DNA from: Xanthobacteraceae bacterium | GTDB lineage: Bacteria > Pseudomonadota > Alphaproteobacteria > Rhizobiales > Xanthobacteraceae | Direction of reading: 5' to 3' | NCBI GenBank assembly: GCA_029266425.1 | Contig: JAQSWY010000003.1 | Span: forward strand, 1-64,000 | Length of the DNA: 64,000 bases | Shown here: positions 1 through 9,200 of the stretch, piece by piece | Layout: each line of letters begins with the position of its first letter | How positions within the stretch are numbered: the first letter of the stretch is position 1 | The notes under the pieces: generated by a model | Told to the model about the DNA's origin: nothing | What the model saw: the letters and a program-made list of their open reading frames with translations, nothing else | The model's database searches: none | Translations under genes and position numbers: made by a program

Positions 1-213
1 GGTCTGGACCTTGTCGCCCATGAAGACGTCGCCGTCGACCTGGAGCGTGCGCCGCCCGGTGGTGCCTGCCGCTGCCGCCGCAGGCACGACATAGACCGCG
101 GTGCCGCTCGCCGTGATGGCGGACGCGGAGTCGACCGCGACGACAGTCAATATGGATGCGAACATACAAATGCTCGCACATCGCCCCAAGTACTTATAGA
201 ATTGAACGCGCAT
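1..213 (-). CDS. FecR-like secreted protein, N-terminal part only
   Basis: The gene runs off the left edge; about 71 N-terminal residues are visible. Start ATG at 213-211 follows a G-rich Shine-Dalgarno stretch (GGGGGG about 8 nt upstream). Residues 1-32 look like a signal peptide with a hydrophobic core (CASICMFASILTVVAV) ending in Ala-Ser-Ala. The mature part (ASGTAVYVV... then RRTLQVDGDVFMGDKVQT) resembles the opening strands of FecR-type domains, which begin with a short Gly-rich strand and a 'GD.V.T' turn. FecR domains sit in periplasmic sensor or surface proteins. The same-strand neighbour upstream (499-1242) is a clearer FecR protein, so these may be paralogues of one operon. Family assignment is moderately sure because only the beginning is seen. 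Confidence 0.6.
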   Translation of the reverse strand, partial: MRVQFYKYLGRCASICMFASILTVVAVDSASAITASGTAVYVVPAAAAAGTTGRRTLQVDGDVFMGDKVQT

Positions 214-465
214 GACGGAGCCCCCCGTTTCATTGATGCTCATGAAGGAATCGACCGTGATCAGGCGCTCAACGCGAAATCCACGCTCGGTGAAGTAGTG
301 ACCATAGCAAGGGTTCGCGCTTATAGCGAGGAACGATCATTCACTACTTTGCATATTGGTAACTGCACGCGCGTTCGACCGGGCACCGGACCTTGACGGC
401 GCCAGACGTCCTCCCACGGGCAGTCTCGTCGTGCTGCCCATCAGCACAACCACCCTGTGGTCCGG

Positions 466-498
466 CTCATTCCATCCAAACGGAAAGGGCTCCAGGCT
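466..498. repeat. Partial short palindromic repeat (family C)
   Basis: The stretch CATCCAAACGGAAAGGGCTC resembles one arm of the hairpin element found twice at 2747-2926 (AACGGGAAAGCGCTC and AATAAGGAAGTGCTC arms). It directly abuts the 3' end of the FecR gene at 499. It is a degenerate or half copy, so the call is tentative. Confidence 0.35.
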
Positions 499-1242
499 CT
501 ACCCGCCCCCACCCGCGGGAAGGGCCTCGGTCTGCCCCTTGAGAATGCCGCCGGACCGCAGGCCGGGGAATAGCGTGTCGCGTGTGCGATCGTTCTCGAA
601 GCGGTGGCCGAACAGCGGCCATGACGTCAGGCCCGCCTTCTGGTAGATGCGGCCGTCCCAGGCCTTCGGCCCGTCGATGGTGCCGCCCTGCCCGATCACC
701 ACGGCATCGCCGGGCTTGGTCACCGCCACGCAGCGCCCGCCCTTGACGCACACGTCGGTGGCGCCCTCGGTGAGGATCACATAGAGCTTGCCGTCCTGGT
801 AGCGCACATCGATGACGGTGCCGCGCACGCCGATGACCGCGAGCGGGGTCTTGACCTCGTAGCGTCGCGGGTCGGACGCACCGGAGACGAAGCGCAGCGC
901 GCCCTTCGACAGATTGACCGCAACGCTGGTGGCGCTTCCCGAGGCATCGAACACGAAGCGATCGAGCGTCACCTCCGACGACGGACCGATCGAGAGTGCG
1001 GTCTCGTCGCGGAACAGCAGCTGCGTCGACGCATTGCCGGCGGTGCGGATGACCTCGTTCTGGCGAACCCCATCGCCGGTCGACAGCCGGCGCTGATCGC
1101 CCGGCAGCGATCCGGTGACCTCATTAAGCACCGCCGCCGCGACGCCGATGCGGCTCTGCGCCATTGCCGGTGATTCGCCGGCAAGTGGGACGCCCAGCGA
1201 GGCGGCCATTACCGCGCAAAACGAAGCAAAAAGGCGCGGCAT
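499..1242 (-). CDS. FecR domain-containing secreted protein
   Basis: A 247-residue protein. I chose ATG 1242: it starts a clean signal peptide (MPRLFASFCAVMAASLGVPL, cleavage near Ala-Met-Ala-Gln at about 29) and has GGGGG about 6 nt upstream. Longer in-frame starts would overlap the divergent gene at 1439. Residues about 55-165 form a FecR domain: the 'STGDGVRQNEVIRTAGNAST' opening, LLFRDETALSIGP, LSKGALRFVSG and a 'TPLAVIGVRGT' core motif. FecR was named for the iron-dicitrate sensor regulator, but secreted FecR proteins without a sigma factor commonly sit beside CHASE2 cyclases, as here (2952-5177). I infer an extracytoplasmic partner of that signalling cluster; its ligand is unknown. Confidence 0.85.
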   Translation of the reverse strand: MPRLFASFCAVMAASLGVPLAGESPAMAQSRIGVAAAVLNEVTGSLPGDQRRLSTGDGVRQNEVIRTAGNASTQLLFRDETALSIGPSSEVTLDRFVFDASGSATSVAVNLSKGALRFVSGASDPRRYEVKTPLAVIGVRGTVIDVRYQDGKLYVILTEGATDVCVKGGRCVAVTKPGDAVVIGQGGTIDGPKAWDGRIYQKAGLTSWPLFGHRFENDRTRDTLFPGLRSGGILKGQTEALPAGGGG

Positions 1243-1438
1243 CGAGGCCCCCGGGCAGACGCGATTCCAAGTTGATGTGGAAATAAAAGCACATTGCGCG
1301 AGAAGTTGCGACTCATCCGCGCTTTGCGGGTCGTCAACATGGTACGGATGCTCCCCATCGTGGCAGGTAGCCGGTTCGGGCGGGAGTCGGCATGGCTGGC
1401 GATAGGAAACACGCATGCGGGGGCCGGGGGAGACGGGA

Positions 1439-2749
1439 ATGGAACGGCAACGGAATAAGTCGTTCCCCACCCGGCGCACGCTTTGTCTGTGCGCCCTGGC
1501 GCTGGTCGCCTCGGTGAGCGCACGGGCCGATGAATTGTCGGACCTGTCGACGCGGATCATGGCCAATCCGGCCAATATCGCCACCAGCTTGGAATATGCC
1601 AAGCTCGCCGAGACAAACGGCAAGCCGCGATGGGCGCTCGCCGCCTATGAACGTGTCCTGATGCTCGACCCCACCAACACGGAAGCCTGGCAGGGACTGA
1701 GCCGCGTGCGCTGGCACATGGAGCCGGCGACGACGGTCTGGACCCTCGACGGCGGCGTGTTCGTCGATACCAACCCCTATCGGACCGGTGCGTTCGACGT
1801 TTGGGGCGATTCGCCCAATCCCTATCTGTACGTCTTCTCGGCCTACCCCGAGAAGACCGACACCTTCTACCTCGCGGGCGTGTCGATGCGCGACGACCGG
1901 CCGGCGGGCGACTTGCGCTGGCGGACCACCGCCCGCGTCGAGCAGCAGATGTGGGTCGACAATTCGCAACTCGACGGCGGCTATGTCACCGCGGCATCCG
2001 GACCGATGTTCCAGCTCACGCCGCAGATCGCCGTGCGCCTGGCGTCGATGGCGACGTTCTCGTGGCTGAACAACGGGCTCGACAGCATCGAGATGCCCAA
2101 TCCCTGGTACCCTGATTGGTCATCGGACAAAACGATCGAGTACGGCCCCGGCGGCGACGATCCCGTTCGTTTCTGGGAAGTCGGCGGACTGATCGGCTTC
2201 GAGGGCTATCTCAACGGCGCGATGCAGCGCGTCGACATCAGCGTCGGTTACCGCACCTATGGCGAGGCCTATAGCTCGAGCGAAGGCATGGTGGTCGGCG
2301 TGGTCGGCCGCTTCACCCGCCCGAATGCCATCGTCCAGGGCGACGCATTCACCATGCAGCCCTGGTTCCGCTGGGCCGATCTCGGCGAGCCGAGCGACCG
2401 CGACGAGTATATTTACTGGGACGGTGTGCGCTCCGGCTCGATCACCGAGGCCGGCGTGAAGTTCGGCTACTCCAAGCCCCTCACCTCCTGGCTCACCGCG
2501 GTCGGCACGATGGAAGTCGATTATCGCGAGACGCGCTTCTCCTGGGAGAACGATCCCTGGGGGTACCGGCCGAAGAACAGCTTGCAGGAAGTCGTTTTCG
2601 CTCCCGGCATCGCGCTGGTGCTGCCCGACTTCTTCCGTGACGGGCTCGATCTGCGGTTCGAGTATGTTTATGAATATACCGACACCAATGCCGACAATGG
2701 CGAGATTGCCGCGCAGACCTTCGGCACCAGCTTCGCCTATCGCTTCTAG
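1439..2749 (+). CDS. Outer-membrane barrel protein with N-terminal TPR-like segment
   Basis: 436 residues from ATG 1439 (GGAG 6 nt upstream); ATG 1415, eight codons earlier, with AGGAAA upstream is an alternative. Residues 1-30 are a signal peptide ending ARA. Residues about 35-95 carry a TPR-like helical pair (NIATSLEYAKLAETNGKPRW, then AAYERVLMLDPTNTEAW). The remainder is rich in alternating hydrophobic/aromatic strands and ends in Tyr-Arg-Phe, the C-terminal aromatic expected of outer-membrane barrels recognised by BAM. It diverges from the FecR gene and lies about 200 bp before the CHASE2 cyclase. The specific role is unknown; a surface component of the cyclase cluster is an inference. 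Confidence 0.75.
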   Translation: MERQRNKSFPTRRTLCLCALALVASVSARADELSDLSTRIMANPANIATSLEYAKLAETNGKPRWALAAYERVLMLDPTNTEAWQGLSRVRWHMEPATTVWTLDGGVFVDTNPYRTGAFDVWGDSPNPYLYVFSAYPEKTDTFYLAGVSMRDDRPAGDLRWRTTARVEQQMWVDNSQLDGGYVTAASGPMFQLTPQIAVRLASMATFSWLNNGLDSIEMPNPWYPDWSSDKTIEYGPGGDDPVRFWEVGGLIGFEGYLNGAMQRVDISVGYRTYGEAYSSSEGMVVGVVGRFTRPNAIVQGDAFTMQPWFRWADLGEPSDRDEYIYWDGVRSGSITEAGVKFGYSKPLTSWLTAVGTMEVDYRETRFSWENDPWGYRPKNSLQEVVFAPGIALVLPDFFRDGLDLRFEYVYEYTDTNADNGEIAAQTFGTSFAYRF

Positions 2750-2799
2750 AGCACTCCCCGTTCGGACGGAGCCGCCCGGACAACGGGAAAGCGCTCTGA
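2747..2799. repeat. Hairpin repeat, family C, copy 1
   Basis: A 53-bp imperfect palindrome: arm TAGAGCACTCCCCGTT pairs with AACGGGAAAGCGCTCTGA around a CGGACGGAGCCGCCCGGA middle. The TAG stop of the barrel gene is its first triplet. The reverse complement of 2872-2926 is similar to it, so it is a mobile-looking intergenic repeat rather than an ordinary terminator, although it could also act as one. Confidence 0.65.
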
Positions 2800-2871
2800 T
2801 TTCAGCAACCTAGGACATCTTCCGCAGAAGTTGACTGCCTTTGCGTCAAGAACATGTTCCAGTATATTCAA

Positions 2872-2926
2872 TCTGGAGCACTTCCTTATTGCTCGGATGA
2901 TTCCGTCCGGACGTAAGGGGCTCTGG
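2872..2926. repeat. Hairpin repeat, family C, copy 2 (inverted)
   Basis: The arm GGAGCACTTCCTTA pairs with TAAGGGGCTC; the middle GGATGATTCCGTCCGGACG is similar to the reverse complement of copy 1. The two copies face each other across about 70 bp. The element ends about 25 bp before the cyclase start codon at 2952. Confidence 0.6.
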
Positions 2927-2951
2927 AGGCGCGGCGCGCGTTGGAGACCCG

Positions 2952-5177
2952 ATGATTCGCCGGCATGCACCCTATGCAGCCGCCGTCACGCTTCCGCTCC
3001 TAGCGGCGCTCGCGCTCATTGTCTGGCAGCCGCGCTTCTACAGCATCATCCGCAACAATCTGTTCGACCTCTATCAGCAGGTGCGGCCGCGCGCCTGGTC
3101 GCCGGACCTGCCGGTGCGCATCGTCGACATTGACGACGCCTCGCTCGCCGCGCTCGGCCAATGGCCCTGGCCGCGCACCCGCATCGCCGAGATGATCACC
3201 CGTCTCACCGAGAACGGCGCGGCGGCGATTGCCTTCGACGTGATGTTCGCCGAGGCCGATCGCACCAGCCCGGACGCCCTCGCGGCGCAGCTGCCGGCGG
3301 GACCAACGCGCGATACGGTGGCGCAGGCGCTGCAAGGCCTGCCGGACAATGACTCGCAGCTCGCCGAGGTGGTGCGCTCCTCGCCCGTCGTGCTCGGCAT
3401 GGTGCTGACGCCCAATCAGCGGGATGCTCCACCCGCGGTGCCGATGAAGTTCGGCATCGCCGCCGCCGGCGACAACCCGCTGCTGTTCGCGCCGAAGCTG
3501 GAGGGCGCCGTGCTGCCGCTGCCGCAGCTGGTGGAGGCGGCCTCCGGCCTCGGCGCGCTCAACTGGCTGCCCGACGGCGACCAGATCGTGCGCCATGTGC
3601 CCGTCTTCCTGCGCTTCCGCGACCAGCTCGTGCCGAGCCTCGGGGCGGAAGCGCTGCGGGTGGCGCAGGGCGCCTCGACCTATGTGGTGCGCTCCTCCAA
3701 TGCCAGCGGCGACGAAGCCTTCGGTACGCACACCGGCATCCTGGCGGTGCGGATCGGCGCCATCGAGACCCCGACCGATGCCTCCGGCGAGGTGCGGCTG
3801 CGGGTCGGCCCGACCGAGCCGGGGCGCTTCATCTCCGTCGCGCGCCTGCTCGCCGGGGCGATCCCGCGCGAGGAGATCGAGGGCCGCATCATACTGGTCG
3901 GCTCCAGCGCCGCGGGCCTGCTCGACCTGCGCGCCACCCCGCTTAACGCCGCCGTTCCCGGCGTCGAGATCCAGGCGCAGTTCATCGAACACCTGGTGAG
4001 CGGGGCCCGGCTGGCGCGGCCCGACTGGGCGATCGGCGCCGAGCTGGTGCTGGCGGCGCTTCTCGGCATCGCCATGGCGGTGACGCTGCCTTTCGCCGGG
4101 GCGTTGGGCGGCGCGATCGCGGGCGGCCTCGTCGTCGGCGCGCTGTTCTTTGCGAGCTGGTGGGCCTTCGGCAACTTGGACCTGCTGCTCGATCCGCTCG
4201 GCCCGGTGATTGCCGCGAGCGCCGTCTATGTCGGCGGCACCATCCTGCTCTACAGCGCCGAGCAGCGGCAGAAACGTTGGGTGCGCGACGCCTTCGGACG
4301 CTTCGTCTCGCCCGCGGTGATCGAGCAGCTGGCCTCCGATCCGGCGCGCCTCGTGCTCGGCGGCGAGACCCGCACCCTCACCGTCATGTTCACCGACGTC
4401 CGCAGCTTCACCTCCATATCGGAACGCATGGACGCGCAGGAACTGACGCGCTTCATGAACCGCTATCTGACCCCGATGACCGACGTCGTCCTGGCGCAAG
4501 GCGGCACGCTCGACAAATATATCGGCGACGCCATCATGGCGTTCTGGAATGCGCCGCTCGACGATCCGGCCCATGGCGCCCACGCCGCCCGCGCCGCGCT
4601 CGCCATGCTCGACGAACTTGTGCAATTCAATCGCACACTGCGTGAAGAGGCGGCCGAGAAGGGTGAAGCGCCCATCGAAGTGCGCAACGGCATCGGCCTG
4701 GCGACGGGTGATTGCTGCGTCGGCAATCTCGGCTCCAGCAAGCGGTTCGATTATTCCGCCCTCGGCGACACCGTCAATCTCGCTTCCCGGCTCGAGGGCG
4801 CGACCAAATTCTACGGCGTCGCAGTGCTGGCGACGCAGACCACCCGCGACCTCGCCGATGGCCTTGCCTGGCTCGAGGTCGACCTCACCCGCGTGAAGGG
4901 CCGCACCCAGCCGCAGCGGCTGTTCACTTTGGCGGGCGATGCCACCTTCGCCGGATCGCCCGCCTTCTCGGCCCTCGTAGCGCATCACGACGCCATGCTC
5001 GCGGCCTATCGCCGAGCGGACTTCGTGACCGCCGAGCGGGAAGCCGCGCGTGCGGGAGAGCTTGCTCCGCCGACCATTGCGCGGCTCTATGCATTCTACG
5101 GGGAACGTTGCCGGCTTCGTATCGGACTGGCCGTCGACGAGGCATGGGACGCGGTGACGACCCTCGAGGAGAAGTGA
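2952..5177 (+). CDS. CHASE2 domain adenylate cyclase (class III)
   Basis: 741 residues; ATG 2952 has GGAGAC 6 nt upstream. Layout: membrane helix about 8-25; extracytoplasmic CHASE2 domain about 35-335 (RIVDIDDASLAALGQWPWPR and IILVGSSAAGLLD are typical); membrane helices about 355-435; cytoplasmic class III cyclase domain about 470-650. Catalytic residues are present: metal-binding Asp482 (FTDVRSFT) and Asp526 (YIGDAIMAFW), purine-specifying Lys522, transition-state Asn609 and Arg613 (NLASRLE). Lys522 favours ATP, so the product is probably cAMP. CHASE2 is a presumed extracellular sensor. The gene sits between the barrel protein and an MBL-fold hydrolase, with a cyclic-nucleotide-binding protein downstream (6287-9388), which suggests a local cAMP circuit. 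Confidence 0.93.
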   Translation: MIRRHAPYAAAVTLPLLAALALIVWQPRFYSIIRNNLFDLYQQVRPRAWSPDLPVRIVDIDDASLAALGQWPWPRTRIAEMITRLTENGAAAIAFDVMFAEADRTSPDALAAQLPAGPTRDTVAQALQGLPDNDSQLAEVVRSSPVVLGMVLTPNQRDAPPAVPMKFGIAAAGDNPLLFAPKLEGAVLPLPQLVEAASGLGALNWLPDGDQIVRHVPVFLRFRDQLVPSLGAEALRVAQGASTYVVRSSNASGDEAFGTHTGILAVRIGAIETPTDASGEVRLRVGPTEPGRFISVARLLAGAIPREEIEGRIILVGSSAAGLLDLRATPLNAAVPGVEIQAQFIEHLVSGARLARPDWAIGAELVLAALLGIAMAVTLPFAGALGGAIAGGLVVGALFFASWWAFGNLDLLLDPLGPVIAASAVYVGGTILLYSAEQRQKRWVRDAFGRFVSPAVIEQLASDPARLVLGGETRTLTVMFTDVRSFTSISERMDAQELTRFMNRYLTPMTDVVLAQGGTLDKYIGDAIMAFWNAPLDDPAHGAHAARAALAMLDELVQFNRTLREEAAEKGEAPIEVRNGIGLATGDCCVGNLGSSKRFDYSALGDTVNLASRLEGATKFYGVAVLATQTTRDLADGLAWLEVDLTRVKGRTQPQRLFTLAGDATFAGSPAFSALVAHHDAMLAAYRRADFVTAEREAARAGELAPPTIARLYAFYGERCRLRIGLAVDEAWDAVTTLEEK

Positions 5178-5223
5178 CGCGCGTGACGAAGAGCCGGGGT
5201 GGGGCAAACGAAGGATTGGCACA

Positions 5224-6069
5224 GTGCTGAGCGTGACATTCTGGGGCGTGCGCGGTTCGGCCGTCACACCGGGGCCGAAAACGCTCAAATACGGCGGCAA
5301 CACTACCTGCATCGAGGTGAACGCGGGACCGCGACGCGTGATCATCGACGCCGGCAGCGGCATCACTGCCCTCGGTATGGCGATGCGCAAGGAGCCCCCC
5401 GGCCTGGTCGATATCCTGCTCACCCATTTGCACCACGATCACATCGAGGGGCTGTTCTTCTTTCCCCCGATATTCGTCCCCGGCACCGAGATCACGATCC
5501 ATTGCGGCAATTTGGGCGGGCAGAGCCCGGAGGCGGCGCTGCGCCAATGCTTCTCGCCGCCCTTGTTCCCGCTCAGCTTCGATGACGTGCCGGCCCGCGT
5601 GCGCTTCCGCGGATTCCGCGCCGGCGAGGAACTCGATCTCGACGGGCTCGCGGTGCGCACGCATCCGCTCCACCATCCGGGCGGCGCGACCGGCTATCGC
5701 ATCGATCATGAGGGCGCGGCGGTCGCCATATTGACCGATGGCGAGCACACCGGCGCGCGGCCCGACCCTCGCCTGGTCGAATTCGTCGCGGGCGCCGACC
5801 TCGTCGCTTATGACGCGATGTTCGAACAGGACGACTATGCGCCGCACCGCGGCTGGGGCCATTCCACCCCGCAAATGGGTGCCGCGCTGGTCCGAGCCGC
5901 CGGCGCCGGACGGCTCGCCTGCATCCATCATGCTCCGCAATATGACGATGAGCGCCTGGCCCGAATCGAGGCAGAGATCGCCGCCATCTCGCCCGGCGCC
6001 TTCCTCGCACGGGAGCAGATGCGCGTCGCGCTTTCGGTCGATGCCGAGCGGCGGGTGAGCGCAAAGTGA
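5224..6069 (+). CDS. MBL-fold metallo-hydrolase (possible cyclic-nucleotide phosphodiesterase)
   Basis: 281 residues, GTG start at 5224 with AAGGA about 9 nt upstream; 46 nt after the cyclase stop, so probably co-transcribed. No signal peptide, hence cytoplasmic. Zinc ligands are visible: H68-L-H70-H71-D72-H73 (THLHHDHIEG), His in LHHPGG, Asp in LTDGEH, and a terminal IHHAP. The opening FWGVRGS...YGGNTTCIEV matches the PhnP-like / class-III-phosphodiesterase-like branch of the MBL superfamily. Phosphodiesterases occur in this branch, so with its position beside a cyclase a cAMP-hydrolysing role is plausible, but this is inference from context. Confidence 0.8.
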   Translation: MLSVTFWGVRGSAVTPGPKTLKYGGNTTCIEVNAGPRRVIIDAGSGITALGMAMRKEPPGLVDILLTHLHHDHIEGLFFFPPIFVPGTEITIHCGNLGGQSPEAALRQCFSPPLFPLSFDDVPARVRFRGFRAGEELDLDGLAVRTHPLHHPGGATGYRIDHEGAAVAILTDGEHTGARPDPRLVEFVAGADLVAYDAMFEQDDYAPHRGWGHSTPQMGAALVRAAGAGRLACIHHAPQYDDERLARIEAEIAAISPGAFLAREQMRVALSVDAERRVSAK

Positions 6070-6286
6070 GCACCATGCACGATACGAAGCACGCGGCGCG
6101 CCCGGAGCCTGCCGGCTGACCCGAAGAGAGCTAACCCTCCTGAATAAATGAGGAAAACCAGCTTGCTTTGATCGGCGTCACCGGCCACTCTCAGTGGTTG
6201 TCGCCTCCCTTTCCGTGGCGGTAAAATTTCTGTCCGAAGGGTCAGTGATTGTCGTAAGGACACGTGCGGCGTAGCGCTGTGGACCG

Positions 6287-9200
6287 ATGATCGCTGCGGT
6301 CGGTGTGGTGATCGTGGGAACGGGGCTTTTCTCCTACATCTGGCGGAACAGCCGGCGCGAACAGGCGTTCATCCTCGCCGTCGTCGTGCTGTCTTTCCCG
6401 TTTTATTATCTCTCGCTCGACCTGCCGAAATACATCGTCACCGATGCCCTGCAGGGTCGGGCATTCACTGGGGGCAAGGAAACCGCCCGGCTGTTTCATC
6501 TCAGCCTTGATCTGCCGAGCTGGCTGGGCGGCTCGCGCATCATCTTCGAAGGCGTGCAGTTCGGCCAATTATCCTATCTGTTCGTCCTGTCAGGCCTGTT
6601 CCTGCTGCTGGTTCTGATCAACAACGTCTTCAAATACGTCATCAACATGCGTAAGGGCGCGCTCGGCGAACGCCTCTTGCAGCGGCTGCGTTTCGACCTG
6701 TTCTCGGTGCTGCTCAGCTTCAAGCCCGAGGCGATGCAGCGGGTGAATCCGTCGGAAGCGGCGACGATCATCAAGGACGAGGTCGAGCCCATCGGTGGGT
6801 TCGTGGGCGACGCCTTCGTGCTGCCGGCGTTCCTCGGCGGGCAGGCATTGACGGCACTCGCCTTCATCCTGGTGCAGAATTTCCTGCTCGGGCTGGTCGT
6901 GATCGTGATGGTCGTGGTCCAGGCCGCCATCATCCCGCGCCTGCGACGCGAGCAGATCCGCCTCGGCCGGCAGCGCCAGATCGCCTCCCGCGCCTTCGCC
7001 GGCAAGGTCGGCGAAGTGGTGGAAGCCATCAATGAGGTGACGAATCACGGCACCGCAGCGGTGGAGAGGAGCCTGGTCGCGCAGCGCCTGGAGACGCTGT
7101 TCGGCATCCGCTACAAGCTTTATGGCCGCAAGTTCGCTGTCAAGGCGCTGAACAACCTGCTCGCCCAGGTCACTCCGTTTCTCTTCTATGCGATGGGCGG
7201 CTATTTCGCCCTCACCGGACGGCTCGATCTCGGACAGCTCGTCGCGGTGATCGCCGCCTATCGTGATGTGCCGCCGCCGATCAAGGAACTGATCGACTGG
7301 GACCAGCAGCGCCTCGATGTCGACGCCAAGTTCCAGCAGGTCATGGATCAGTTCTCGCTCGGCGAGACCCCGAAAGATCAGGCGACTATACCGGTTGAAA
7401 CTGCGGCCGTCGCCATTCCCGAGAACGGCACGATCGTCGCCCAGGGGCTGACGGTCATCAGTGCCAGCGGCGACCACCTGCTCGACCGGTTGTCGCTCAC
7501 CCTGCCGCTCGGCTCGCACATCGCGATGACCGGGACGGCCGGCCAGGGCGCCGGATGCCTCGCCCAGATCCTCGCCGGACGCGTTACCGCCTTCGAGGGC
7601 AGCCTGACGATCGCGGGGACGCCGCTGGCCGCCCTGCCCGCGGAGACCCGGGGTCGCGATCTCGCTTATGCCGGCCCCGAACCGGTCGTCTTCGATGGCA
7701 CGCTGCGCGAGAACATTCTTTATGGCTTGCGCCAGGCCGGCAGAAGCGGCGGCTGGACGATCGACCACACCAGGGCCGGTGTCGCCAGTCCAATCGATCT
7801 CGAGGTCAAGCTCATCGAGGTACTGGACACGGTGGATCTCGCCGATGCGGTCTTCCGCTTCGGCCTGACGCGCCGGCTCGCATCGGACGAGCCGACGGAA
7901 CTCATCGGGCAGATTGCAGAGCTGCGCAGCGGCATCCGCGCGCGGCTTGTGGCATCCGGCGCCGAGGAGGCGGTCGAGCCGTATGATCCGGCTAGCTACA
8001 CCCGGAATGCGACCATCGGCGAGAACGTGCTCTTCGGCGTGCCGATCGACACCGCATTCTCCGGTGCGCGCCTCGCCAGCCACGCATTGACGCAGCAGGT
8101 GCTCAACCAGTGCGCCCTGACCGAACCGCTGATCCGCATGGGCCGGTTCATCGCCGCGACCATGCTCGAAATCTTCAGCGATCTCGATCCCGACCATGTG
8201 CTGTTGGAGCAGTTCGCCTTCATCGGTGCCGACGAATTCCCGGAGTATCGCGACATTCTCGCCCGCATCGAAGCCGGAACGGCCGACGAAGCCGACAGTC
8301 TCCGGCTGATGGGTCTTGCGCTACTTTATATCGAGCCGCGTCACCGGCTCGGCCTGCTCGACGCCGATCTCGAGCAACGCATCCTCGCGGCGAGGCACGC
8401 CTTTCGTGCGCAGGCCGAGGCGACGCCGGAGGTGGCCGACGCGATCGCCTTTTACGATCCGCGGCTCTATTGCAGCGCCGCGCCGCTACGCGACAATCTG
8501 CTGTTCGGCCTGCTGGCGCAGGTCGCGGCGTCGGTGCGCGTCATCAATGCCATCCGCCAGACCCTCGCCGAATTCGGGCTGGACCACGAAATCTATTCCT
8601 GGGGTCTCGAACAGCCCGCGGGCTATGGCGGCCGGCTCCTGTTCCCGGCGGAGAAGGCGCAGGTCGGGCTGGCCCGCTGCCTGATCAAGCAACCCCGGAT
8701 CCTGGTCCTGAACAACGCGCTCGGCTCCTTCAGCCCCGCCGAAGCGAACACGCTCATCGCGAGTATCCGGACGGCAATGGTGGGGCGGACGATGATCGTC
8801 GTCGGCCGGGAGTTCGCCGACGAGCAGCACTTTGACATGCATGTCGCCTTCCAGGGATCGAAACTGGTGCCGAAGATCGACGCGCTCGCGCCGGCGACCG
8901 ACCGGTCGACCGGTGCGGACGGCAGGCTGGAGAATGAGGAGCTTGCGGCGCTGCGCGCGGTCCCGATCTTCGCCAATCTCGATGTGCCACGCCTCAAGCT
9001 GCTGGTGTTCACCAGTGAGCGCATGCATTTCGCTCCCGGCGAGATCCTGTTCCACCAGGGCGACGATTCCGACGCGGCTTATGTCGTCGTCAGCGGAACC
9101 GCCGATGTCGTGATCGATGGGCCAGACGGCCCGGTCGTCGTGTCGACCGTTGGCACCAACGCCATCGTCGGCGAAATGGGCATCGTCACTGGCGATCCGC

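Noticed and set aside
2747-2799. Simple Rho-independent terminator after the barrel gene.
   Set aside because: There is no T-run, and a similar inverted copy lies at 2872-2926, so it fits a dispersed repeat better.
3000-5423. An 807-codon open frame on the minus strand opposite the cyclase.
   Set aside because: It is antisense to a gene with clear CHASE2 and cyclase motifs, is Arg/Gly/His-rich, and shows no domain; it arises from high GC content.
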